NCBI RefSeq assembly: GCF_004297125.1
Contig: NZ_SCVD01000023.1
Span: forward strand, 62,001-126,000
DNA: 64,000 nucleotides
Reading direction: 5' to 3'
From: Phenylobacterium sp.
GTDB lineage: Bacteria; Pseudomonadota; Alphaproteobacteria; Caulobacterales; Caulobacteraceae
This document shows, one piece after another, positions 55,564 to 62,973 of this stretch (positions are counted from its first letter, which is position 1; each line of letters starts with the position of its first letter). The translations under genes and the position numbers were made by a program. A model generated the notes under the pieces. That model saw nothing but the letters and a program-made list of their open reading frames with translations, did not search any database and was not told where the DNA came from.

Positions 55564-56073
55564 ATGCGCTCAACGTGGTCCCGCCGCACGAAGCCCACGA
55601 GATGGAACAGGCCATTCTGGGCCGCCGGGCTCGCGGCCCTGACGCTGGCCGCCTGCTCTCCCACCGCCCCGCCCGGTGTGGACCGCGACCAGCTGGACGC
55701 GGCCGTCTCCAAGGCTGTGGGCGATCCCAACAGTTGCGTGCTGATCGCCAAGGCCGGGTCGGGCAGGACGCTCTATCGTTATAATTCCGCCACCGCCTGC
55801 GCGCGGGAGTTCCCGGCCTGCGACAGGCCGGGGACGCGCAAGCTCTCCAGCCTGCTGGAAACGACGGCCAAGGACCGGCAGGTCCGCCAGCTCAGCTGCA
55901 ACACCCAGGCCGACGCCTCGCGCGGCGTCGGCTGGGCGGCTGGCCCCATCGCCGGGACCGACCTCGTCTATGCGGCGATGATGGAGGGCGAGCGCGCCTT
56001 CCCCGGTCGGATGATGGCCGACCGCCTGGAAGGCGCCTTCCGCCGGGCGAAGGTCTCGAAAGACCCGCTCTAG
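55564..56073 (+). CDS. Small lipoprotein, unknown function
   Basis: A 169-residue protein with an Arg-rich N-terminus and a lipobox (GLAALTLAACSPTAP), so likely an outer- or inner-membrane lipoprotein. The mature part has three more Cys (NSCVLIAKAG, TACAREFPACD, LSCNTQAD) and no known domain. VGWAAGPIAGTDLVYAAMME resembles a penicillin-binding-enzyme-like loop only superficially. Its stop overlaps the convergent SIMPL gene by 4 nt. Confidence 0.72.
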   Translation: MRSTWSRRTKPTRWNRPFWAAGLAALTLAACSPTAPPGVDRDQLDAAVSKAVGDPNSCVLIAKAGSGRTLYRYNSATACAREFPACDRPGTRKLSSLLETTAKDRQVRQLSCNTQADASRGVGWAAGPIAGTDLVYAAMMEGERAFPGRMMADRLEGAFRRAKVSKDPL

Positions 56074-56813
56074 CGCGCCAGCTCGTACAGTCCGCTGATG
56101 TCGACGCGCACCTTGAGCTCGCCGCCGGACACCGAGGTGCCGGCGTCGGCCATCTCGCGCTTGGCGGCGTAGGCGACCATCGGCATCGGCGGCGCCGGCG
56201 TATAGCCGCCGCCCTCGCTCAGCGACACGAGGCGCGAGACCTTGTGCCCCGTGGCCTTGGCGTAGAGGTCGGCCTTGGCGGCCAGGGCCTTCACCGCGGC
56301 CTCGCGCGCGGCGTTTTCGGCGGCGGTCGGATCGTCCAGGCCGAAGCTGATCCCCTGCACCTGGTTGGCGCCGGCGCTCACCGAGGCGTCGACCGCCGCG
56401 CCCAGCTTCTTCAGGTCGTGAACCGTGATCGTGACGTTGTTCGAGGCCTGGTAGCCGACCAGCAGCGGCGGCTGGTTCTCCTGGTACCTGTACTGCGGGT
56501 TCAGGTTCAGGTTCGACGTCTGGATGTCCTTGTCGGCGATCCCGGCCTTGCGCAGGCTGCCCATCACCGCGGCCATCCGCGTGGCGTTGGCCTGCATCGC
56601 CTCGGCCGCGGCCTTGCCTTCGGTCATCACGCCCAGGGTGATCGTGGCCATGTCGGGGGCGATACGGGTCTCGCCATAGGCCGACAGGTTCAGCGTCGTG
56701 GCGCGGAACATGGTGTCGGCGGCCGGCGGCGCGGCCTGGGCCAGGGCCGCGGGGGCCGCCGCTCCGGCGGTCAGCACGAGGCCGAGGGCCGCCGCGCGCA
56801 TCAAGGTCTTCAT
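56070..56813 (-). CDS. SIMPL-domain (DUF541) periplasmic protein
   Basis: A 247-residue exported SIMPL protein. After the signal peptide (MRAAALGLVLTAGAAAPAAL) come the family strands ATTLNLSAYGETRIAPDMAT, LNLNPQYRYQ, VQGISFGLDDPTAAENAARE and AVKALAAKADLYAKATGHKV. SIMPL proteins are linked to oxidative-stress protection and envelope processes but have no known enzyme activity. ATG 56813 used; the longer frame adds unrelated residues. Confidence 0.93.
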   Translation of the reverse strand: MKTLMRAAALGLVLTAGAAAPAALAQAAPPAADTMFRATTLNLSAYGETRIAPDMATITLGVMTEGKAAAEAMQANATRMAAVMGSLRKAGIADKDIQTSNLNLNPQYRYQENQPPLLVGYQASNNVTITVHDLKKLGAAVDASVSAGANQVQGISFGLDDPTAAENAAREAAVKALAAKADLYAKATGHKVSRLVSLSEGGGYTPAPPMPMVAYAAKREMADAGTSVSGGELKVRVDISGLYELAR

Positions 56814-56920
56814 CGGTAGTCTCCAGTCCGGGGGGAACGAACCCATCCGTCGCAATTCCTACCTGAACGCAACCTTTAAGCGCCGTGCAGCCCATGGTAA
56901 CGCGACGCCTCGCGCTGCAG

Positions 56921-56996
56921 GGGCCTGTAGCTCAATGGTTAGAGCCGGCCGCTCATAACGGTCTGGTTGCAGGTTCGAGTCCTGCCGGGCCCACCA
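56921..56996 (+). tRNA. tRNA with CAT anticodon (probably tRNA-Ile2; tRNA-Met possible)
   Basis: A 76-nt cloverleaf with encoded CCA end. The acceptor arms GGGCCTG/CGGGCCC pair (with one G-T wobble), the D arm is GCTCAATGGTTAGAGC, the anticodon arm is GGCCG-CTCATAA-CGGTC with CAT at 56954-56956, and the T arm is GCAGGTTCGAGTCCTGC. The CTCATAA loop resembles the lysidine-modified tRNA-Ile of other proteobacteria more than the elongator Met. It is the probable attachment site of the adjacent integrase. Confidence 0.95.
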
Positions 56997-57120
56997 GCCG
57001 CCGGTTTCAGCGGATCCCGGAAAATCCGGTTAAATCCCGTTAACACATTGTTATACATGCAAAATAGGTAATTTGAGGGCGGCTGCCGTTTCGTGCTGTT
57101 TCACCCGTGCCCGTGAACAT

Positions 57121-57171
57121 TGTTGGTACGAAAAACGCTTGATACCAACACTTCTCGCCGCGATACCAACA
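57121..57171. repeat. Integrase arm-site-like repeats upstream of int
   Basis: An 8-bp element occurs three times: TGTTGGTA at 57121-57128 in one orientation, and TACCAACA at 57143-57150 and 57164-57171 in the other. Repeats of this TTGGTA type commonly lie just before P4-type integrase genes and serve as integrase binding sites that also autoregulate the gene. The last ends 4 nt before the int start codon. Confidence 0.6.
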
Positions 57172-57174
57172 GCC

Positions 57175-58389
57175 ATGTCCCTCTCAGACGCCAAGCTCCG
57201 GACCCTGAAGTCCGAATCGAAACCGCGAAAAGTCGCCGACCGCGACGGCCTCTTCGTGCTGGTGAATCCGAATGGCTCCAGGCTCTGGCGCCTCGCCTAC
57301 CGGTTCGGCGGGAAGCAGAAATTGCTGGCTCTGGGCTCGTACCCGACCGTCTCTCTGCGAGACGCGCGCAAGGCCACGGAAGCCGCCCGAGACCTGCTGG
57401 CCGAAGGGATCGATCCATCGCACGACCGCAAGGTTACCAAGGTGAAGGCGAAGATCGCGGCGGGTCACACGTTCGAAGCGGTCGCGAATGACTGGTTCGA
57501 CGCGCGTCGCGAGGGCTGGGTCGACAGCTATTCCGAGCGGCTGAGAGCGCGGCTCGACGCTGACCTGATGCCCGTACTGGGCAAGCGGCCGATCGCCGAG
57601 GTCGAACCGGTGGAACTGCTGGAAGCGGTTCGACGGATCGAGGCTCGCGACGCGCCGGAGATGGCGCGCCGCGTCCTCCAGATGGCGAGCGGCATCTTCC
57701 GCTTCGGCGTGGCGACAGGCCGTTGCCCACGCGATCCTGCGGCGGACCTGCGAGGCGCCCTGAAGAGTCCAGGCGCGCCGAAGCGGCGCGCGTCGCTGCG
57801 TCCCAACGAACTGCCGGAGTTCATGCAGCGCCTGGCGGCGTACGACGGCGCCGCGCAGACGACCCTTGCACTCCAACTGGTCATCCACACCTTCGTCCGC
57901 ACCTCCGAGGTTCGGTTCGCGGTCTGGAGCGAGTTCGAGGACCTGGATGGCGATCGGCCGCTGTGGCGGATTCCGGCCGAGCGCATGAAGATGCGTCGTG
58001 ACCATCTCGTGCCGCTTTCGCCGCAGGTCGTCCGGATCCTGCGCGACATCAAGGAGACCTCGGGCAGGTCGGCGTTCCTGTTCCCGGCGCCCACCCGCAG
58101 CAAGGTTCTCTCTGAGAACACCATGATCTATGCGCTCTACCGGATGGGCTATCACGGTCGGGCCACGGTGCATGGCTTCCGCTCCACGGCGTCGACGTTG
58201 CTCAACGAGCGCGAGTTCAATCGTGACTGGATCGAGATGCAGCTAGCCCACTGCGAAGGTGACGTGCGCTCGATCTACAACGCCGCCGAATGGCTCTCGG
58301 GCCGGCGCGAGATGATGAACTGGTGGTCCGCCCATTTGGAGAAAATTGCGTCGGTCAAGCGTGGCCGAGCCGCCCTGGTGGTGGTGTAA
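57175..58389 (+). CDS. int: Tyrosine-type site-specific integrase (P4/DUF4102 family)
   Basis: A 404-residue integrase of the P4 type. The N-terminal DUF4102 arm-binding domain starts LSDAKLRTLKSESKPRKVAD and GLFVLVNPNGSRLWRLAYRF. The catalytic domain has Arg in TFVRTSEVRFAVWSEFED near residue 242, the HxxR pair in VHGFRSTASTLLNE near 340, and a later LAHCEGDVRSIYNA with the nucleophile Tyr in SIYNAAEW. ATG 57175 is chosen; the frame upstream is not integrase-like. It lies 178 nt after the tRNA, the standard arrangement for an island integrated in a tRNA 3' end. Confidence 0.96.
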   Translation: MSLSDAKLRTLKSESKPRKVADRDGLFVLVNPNGSRLWRLAYRFGGKQKLLALGSYPTVSLRDARKATEAARDLLAEGIDPSHDRKVTKVKAKIAAGHTFEAVANDWFDARREGWVDSYSERLRARLDADLMPVLGKRPIAEVEPVELLEAVRRIEARDAPEMARRVLQMASGIFRFGVATGRCPRDPAADLRGALKSPGAPKRRASLRPNELPEFMQRLAAYDGAAQTTLALQLVIHTFVRTSEVRFAVWSEFEDLDGDRPLWRIPAERMKMRRDHLVPLSPQVVRILRDIKETSGRSAFLFPAPTRSKVLSENTMIYALYRMGYHGRATVHGFRSTASTLLNEREFNRDWIEMQLAHCEGDVRSIYNAAEWLSGRREMMNWWSAHLEKIASVKRGRAALVVV

Positions 58390-58413
58390 GCGCCGAAGTC
58401 TGCGCGCATTCGG

Positions 58414-59139
58414 CTACTGGTAACGCCGTCGTCTGAACGCCGCCACGTCCTGCGCCCGCAGCTTGAACCACTCGCCGTTGCGACGCTTGTCAGCAAATCG
58501 ACGGTGCCAATAGGCCTCGATCCCGGGAGGATCGTCAGTCCGAATGGAGTGCACGAGATCCAGGCGCTCGGGCATGGCGACTCCGATGGCCTTGAACCGT
58601 CGCTCCAGGTCGCCGGTGCGCCCGATCTTGTAGTCGGGACCGCACCTGAAGAGATAGACGAAGCCGTCCCGAACCGACCTGCCTTGGCTATCGTCGTCTT
58701 CGGAAAGCTCCGGCAGCAAGGCGGCGATGTCGGCACGATCAGGTTGCTGCGACGCCCATTGGGCCAGCGCCTGGATAAGATCCATCTTCCGGCGAAAGCG
58801 GCGGCGTAGCGTGGTCCGCCCCGGGATCGATGGGTCGGCGTCCCGGAAGATTGCGATCTCAGTCTCGGTCGGAATTCGCCCATGGTGGCGAACGATCCTC
58901 GCAAGCGCCACCATGATTTCGTCGTTGGATAGAGGCGGCGTCGCGGCGTTGGCTTCGCATCCGGCCTCCTCCACCGCCGCACTCCAGCGCGGCCAGTACC
59001 TCCGCCATTTCGCCGGGGTGATGCCGGTCTCCGAACTGAACTTTATCTCGCCGGGCGCCTGACCGCCGGAGGCATGAGATAGGCGGGCGATCTCGGCCAG
59101 GATGAATTGCCGGGGTGAGGGGGGCGGAGCAGTGGGCAT
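58414..59139 (-). CDS. GIY-YIG (MUG113-type) protein with homing-endonuclease-associated repeat
   Basis: A 241-residue two-part protein. The N-terminal half contains an HNH-repeat-like module (ILAEIARLSHASGGQAPGEI, then WRRYWPRWSAAVEEAGCE), the kind of DNA-binding unit found beside homing endonucleases, followed by a related second helical unit. The C-terminal half is a MUG113 GIY-YIG nuclease domain: GFVYLFRCGPDYKIGRTGDL with the conserved YKIGRT and later IEAYWHRRFADKRRNGEWF. A site-specific DNA nuclease is likely. ATG 59139 with AAGGAC upstream is preferred. Part of the island cargo. Confidence 0.85.
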   Translation of the reverse strand: MPTAPPPSPRQFILAEIARLSHASGGQAPGEIKFSSETGITPAKWRRYWPRWSAAVEEAGCEANAATPPLSNDEIMVALARIVRHHGRIPTETEIAIFRDADPSIPGRTTLRRRFRRKMDLIQALAQWASQQPDRADIAALLPELSEDDDSQGRSVRDGFVYLFRCGPDYKIGRTGDLERRFKAIGVAMPERLDLVHSIRTDDPPGIEAYWHRRFADKRRNGEWFKLRAQDVAAFRRRRYQ

Positions 59140-59235
59140 TCGGGAGTCCTTCTGGATCAATTCCGATCCAACCCGTCCTCACTCTCTCCTTTGAGGGTCG
59201 TTTGTGGGCTCCGGTGAATGCGAGCTCATGACTGA

Positions 59236-60735
59236 TTGTGTTGAAGAAGGCGGGGTTCGGGGCGGTGGCGGGGTTGGTCTGCTGAAGCGCGAGCGGCGCC
59301 GTTGCCGCTCAGGCGGACGCCGGGAGAGCTGGGCCCGGGATCAGCTTGGCGAGTTTGCGGAGGTTCTGGGCGGTGGCGGCGAGGAGAAACTCGTCGCGGG
59401 CGCCGCAGGGACCGCGTAGGCGCAGGCGGTCGAGCTTCAGGATGCGCTTGAGGTGGGCGAAGAGCATCTCGACCTTCTTTCGCTGGCGCATGGAGGTCCA
59501 GTAAGCGTCGGTCTTGGCGATCTCGCGGGCCACGTCGCGCGCGGCTTCGTGGATGGAGCGGGTCACTTTGCGCGCGGGCGCCTTGGGGCAGCACTGGCTC
59601 TTGAGCGGGCAGGCGTCGCAGTCGGTCTTGCTGGCGCGGTAGCGGTGGGTGTCGTCGGCCGGCGGTCCGGTCCGCGGAGACGAGAAGGCGCGGCGATAGC
59701 GCTTCAGCTCATGCCCGCCCGGGCAGCGGTAGAGATCGGCGGCGGGATCGTAGGCGAAGTCCTCCCGGGAGAAGGTCCCGTCCTCGCGCTTGGATCTATC
59801 GAAGACGCGGATGTGCGGGGCGATCTCCTGGTCATGGACCAGCCATTCGAGTATCTCGGCTGAGCCGTAGGCGGTGTCGGCGGTCAGCCGCTCCGGGTGC
59901 AGCCCAAGCCGCTCCTCGGTGCGCTCGATCATGGTGCGGCAGGCCGCAAGCTCGCCCTGGCGCACCGCGGTGGAGGGCTCGACGTCCACGATCACCGCGT
60001 GTTCGAGGTCGATCAGGTAGTTGGTGCAGTAGGCGAAGCTCGCCGGTCCCGCCTGGGCCGCCGTCCAGCGCGAGGCGGGATCGGACAGCGACAGGTACTT
60101 GGGCGTCACCGGCGTGGCCGCGCCGAAGGCCTCCTCGTCCAGCACCGCCAGGTACTCCTGCACCGCCCGGCTCGCCGCCTCGGGCGGCAGGCCGGCCGCG
60201 CCCTCGACAGCGGTCCTATGCCGGCTGGCGTCCGCGCGGATGATGCTGGCGTCGACCGCGAAGCCCTCGCCGCCGACCAGCCCCTCGGCCATGCAGCGCC
60301 GCACCACGCTCTCGAAGAGCTCACGCAGCAGATCGCTGTCGCGGAAGCGGCCGTGCCGGTTCTTGGAGAAGGTGGAGTGGTCCGGCACGTCGCCGTCCAG
60401 GCCCAGGCGGCAGAACCAGCGGTAGGCCAGGTTGAGATGGACCTCCTCGCACAGCCGCCGCTCCGAGCGGATACCCAGGCAGTAGCCCACCAGCAGCATC
60501 CGGATCATCAGTTCCGGATCGGTCGAGGGTCGGCCTATCGGGCTGTAGAACGACGCCAGGTGCGCCCGCACGCCCTCCAGGTCCACGAAGCGATCCACGG
60601 CGCGGAGCAGGTGCTCCGACGGCACATGCCGCTCCAGCGATGCTGTTCGCCAGCCAAATGACTCCCCCTCGGCGTAAGCACTGACTCGAAGCTGGCAGGT
60701 CGGCGAGTCGGCACCCGCATGACTCAACAGCATTG
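59236..60735 (-). mobile_element. IS1182-type insertion sequence (ends approximate)
   Basis: About 1.5 kb around a single transposase gene. Partial inverted ends are visible: TGTTGAAGAAGGCGGGG at the left (from 59239) and the reverse complement reading TGTTGAGTCATGCGGG at the right (to 60729), matching at TGTTGA, CGGG and following CG. I see no clear target duplication, so the limits may shift by some bases. It lies between the GIY-YIG gene and the DUF262 gene, inside the island. Confidence 0.65.
59309..60733 (-). CDS. IS1182-family transposase
   Basis: A roughly 475-residue DDE transposase. The DUF772 N-terminal domain shows HVPSEHLLRAVDRFVDLEGV, GRPSTDPELMIRMLLVGYCL and DGDVPDHSTFSKNRHGRF. 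The DDE core runs through GFAVDASIIRADA (first Asp), LTADTAYGSAEILEW (second Asp) and RQRKKVEMLFAHLKRILKLD (Glu). Three CxxC pairs (CDACPLKSQC) form the usual zinc-binding-like insertion. The coding frame is full length with no internal stop, so the element may be active. The start is uncertain; ATG 60733 lies almost in the terminal repeat. Confidence 0.92.
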   Translation of the reverse strand: MLLSHAGADSPTCQLRVSAYAEGESFGWRTASLERHVPSEHLLRAVDRFVDLEGVRAHLASFYSPIGRPSTDPELMIRMLLVGYCLGIRSERRLCEEVHLNLAYRWFCRLGLDGDVPDHSTFSKNRHGRFRDSDLLRELFESVVRRCMAEGLVGGEGFAVDASIIRADASRHRTAVEGAAGLPPEAASRAVQEYLAVLDEEAFGAATPVTPKYLSLSDPASRWTAAQAGPASFAYCTNYLIDLEHAVIVDVEPSTAVRQGELAACRTMIERTEERLGLHPERLTADTAYGSAEILEWLVHDQEIAPHIRVFDRSKREDGTFSREDFAYDPAADLYRCPGGHELKRYRRAFSSPRTGPPADDTHRYRASKTDCDACPLKSQCCPKAPARKVTRSIHEAARDVAREIAKTDAYWTSMRQRKKVEMLFAHLKRILKLDRLRLRGPCGARDEFLLAATAQNLRKLAKLIPGPALPASA

Positions 60736-61031
60736 GCGTAAGACGGCCGAGCCGCGGAGTTTCGAACTTCGCAGCGGGTCGGCCGTCGTCGCCGCAGGAT
60801 CGTTGGTTTGATCGACTTCGACCGAGCAAGCGGCAGCTTGCTCGGCACTGAGCGTTTGGAGTTCCGAGCCATGCGTGGGTTCAGCTTCCACTTCCGGTAC
60901 CGCCTGCGATGACCCCCAGGGCCGGCGCTCCATGTCTAAGGCTGACATCAGAGACTTTGGGAAGGTCCGCACTAGGGCAGCGGCGTCTGGCGAGGCGCGC
61001 TCGCCGGGGCGGGGCCTGCTTCCAGGTCGCG
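60734..61031. other. Intergenic segment between the IS and the DUF262 gene
   Basis: I find no convincing gene. A minus-strand frame (to about 60950) has protein-like composition (ELQTLSAEQAAACSVEVDQT) and might be the end of a gene cut by the insertion sequence, but nothing is recognisable. AAGCTGCCGCTTGCTCGG-type inverted sequence occurs near 60830-60850. Confidence 0.35.
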
Positions 61032-62726
61032 CTAAATGGGCCAAGCCTTGACGGCGAGTTTGGCCATCTCCGCCTGCCGGCTGTCGATCACAGCAGGCGA
61101 CCATCCGGCCAAGCCTCCGACGGTCGATGTCCAGTGCAGTGGCGAAGCGAGATATACCGCGCGCTTGTCGTCAAATCGGTCGCTGCGGGCGTTGGAGTTG
61201 GTTCCCCGCTGGAGAAGGCACATGTTCCCAAGCCGACGCACGTATCGCGGATGGGTCTCCGCATCGAACTCCGTCCACTCTTCGAGCCGCGGAGTCTTCG
61301 GTATGATGTGTTCAAGCGTGATCTGCGCGGGGTCATCGTTCACAACGGTCCAGGGCTCTGGATCTTGGTTGAACGCCTTTTCCAAGCTGCGAAGATAGTA
61401 GCGAGCAAAGTCCGCCTTGCTTGAGCTGGTTGTGGCGAACGCCTCCTGGAACACGCGGTCGTCCGGTACGATTTTAGCCATTGAGGCCTTGAGCAGCGCC
61501 GTAGATGAAGTGGTGCCCTCCCAAACCGACAATGCCGTCGCAGCGATGGACTCCTCGATTGACCCGCTGCGGGTTGTGGATGCGATTAGCAGTCGGACCG
61601 CGAACGACACCAGGAACGACAACGCTTTGGCGGCCTCCGCCGGCGCAAAGGCTTTGGTCACTGCTAGGATCAATGGCCGCAAAGGCTTGATATCGAATTG
61701 ATTCAGTACCTGCAGGGCCGCAATAGCCTCGGCCGGATACGCCCCCCACTGTTCGGAGTCTGCTCTGAATGTTGCCACATAGAGCCGTGAGTACTGCTCC
61801 AGATCCGATAGGAATGTGATGGAGACTGCTTCGCCCCGCACGGACTTTTGCACCGTGGAATAAACGTCGTCGGCCCTCGTGAATTCGCGCGAGGCTATCA
61901 GAAGGTGGCGCAGGAAGTTAATGCCCCGGTCGCTATCGTCTATCTCCTCAAGCATGTTCCGCATCGAGGACCACTTGGCCTGCGCCTCGGCGATGCGCCG
62001 GTTAGCTTGACCGAACAGGTAGCTCTTGACCAAATCAACCTGGGAGGTCTTTAGCCCGCGGTCATTCAGCGTCTCAAACATTCGAAACGCTTGGGCGCCG
62101 TCCGGTGCCTTCAGCAGAATGACGGTCGCGCTGTGTTCCAGGAATTCCAGCCAATCGTTCAACTGAGCCGCGTGCTCGGCTTCGCTCACAGGCGCCACCA
62201 ACCGTTTAACCGCAGCGTGCGCCTCTCTAAACGCCTCCTCCAGCCGCCGATGGGATTCTCGTGTCGCGATAGCTGGCGCCGCCGGATCTGCAGCCGTCAG
62301 ACGAAGGAAGAACTCGTTGTCGTCGACATTCAGTCTGAGGCGTGGCACCCGCGAACCCGCTCGCCGGTCGATCGTCGTGAGGAATTCGTTCTCGATAGAT
62401 TCAACTATCATGGCAGTTGAAGGCAGCGTCTTGAGGTAGTTTCGCATCGCGGCGAGGAAGAGTGCTGTGCTCGTCAGACGCTGCTGGCCGTCGACGATTT
62501 CGAGCGCGTCCCCCTCGCTCGCCGGTATCGTCACGATCGTGCCGAGGAAGTAGTCGTGGTTGCCGAATTTCGCGTTCGCTAGGTCAGTGAAGAGCTGCTT
62601 CACCTCCTCGACGCTCCAGGCGTATTCGCGCTGGTAGGGTGGAACCGCAAGCTTGTTGAGCTTGAGAACCGACGCGATACCTTCCGGCGAGAATTCGAAC
62701 GCCTTGGCAGTTGATGGATGAGGCAA
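61032..62726 (-). CDS. DUF262-DUF1524 fused protein (GmrSD-like type IV restriction candidate)
   Basis: A 564-residue single-chain protein. The N-terminal DUF262 domain has the two hallmark motifs: VPPYQREYAWS (near residue 30) and LEIVDGQQRLTST (near 75), the latter belonging to the DGQQR nucleotidase/ParB-like site. The C-terminal DUF1524 domain carries a His-Asn-His-type nuclease motif: ITLEHIIPKTPRLEEW and LGNMCLLQRGTNSNARSDRF. In GmrSD the two halves act as NTP-dependent restriction of modified DNA. I choose TTG 62726 because GGAGACA lies 8 nt upstream; an in-frame ATG at 62786 would add 20 non-family residues. Lower GC than the housekeeping genes and part of the island. Confidence 0.88.
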   Translation of the reverse strand: MPHPSTAKAFEFSPEGIASVLKLNKLAVPPYQREYAWSVEEVKQLFTDLANAKFGNHDYFLGTIVTIPASEGDALEIVDGQQRLTSTALFLAAMRNYLKTLPSTAMIVESIENEFLTTIDRRAGSRVPRLRLNVDDNEFFLRLTAADPAAPAIATRESHRRLEEAFREAHAAVKRLVAPVSEAEHAAQLNDWLEFLEHSATVILLKAPDGAQAFRMFETLNDRGLKTSQVDLVKSYLFGQANRRIAEAQAKWSSMRNMLEEIDDSDRGINFLRHLLIASREFTRADDVYSTVQKSVRGEAVSITFLSDLEQYSRLYVATFRADSEQWGAYPAEAIAALQVLNQFDIKPLRPLILAVTKAFAPAEAAKALSFLVSFAVRLLIASTTRSGSIEESIAATALSVWEGTTSSTALLKASMAKIVPDDRVFQEAFATTSSSKADFARYYLRSLEKAFNQDPEPWTVVNDDPAQITLEHIIPKTPRLEEWTEFDAETHPRYVRRLGNMCLLQRGTNSNARSDRFDDKRAVYLASPLHWTSTVGGLAGWSPAVIDSRQAEMAKLAVKAWPI

Positions 62727-62973
62727 CCGGTGTCTCCGTTTAAGCAGGCCGACTGGCGAAGGTGACCAAAGGCTCCTACCGCACAACTGCGCTCACCACC
62801 TAGGCACGCCCGCAGTCCACCGGCTGCGCGCGCAGTGCGTCGAGGGGTGATTTAACGCCGATAAGTTCGCTCCTCGCACCAGCACTTTAACGTGGCGATC
62901 GGCTGTGCGGACGGGCCGCGTCCCGACACAATCTGTCGCGCGTATGCCGTCGTTACGATCGCCTGGCTCCGGC

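Noticed and set aside
60724..61104. A 126-residue minus-strand frame between the IS and DUF262 gene
   Set aside because: It crosses the IS boundary and has no recognisable domain; kept only as a note that an interrupted gene is possible.
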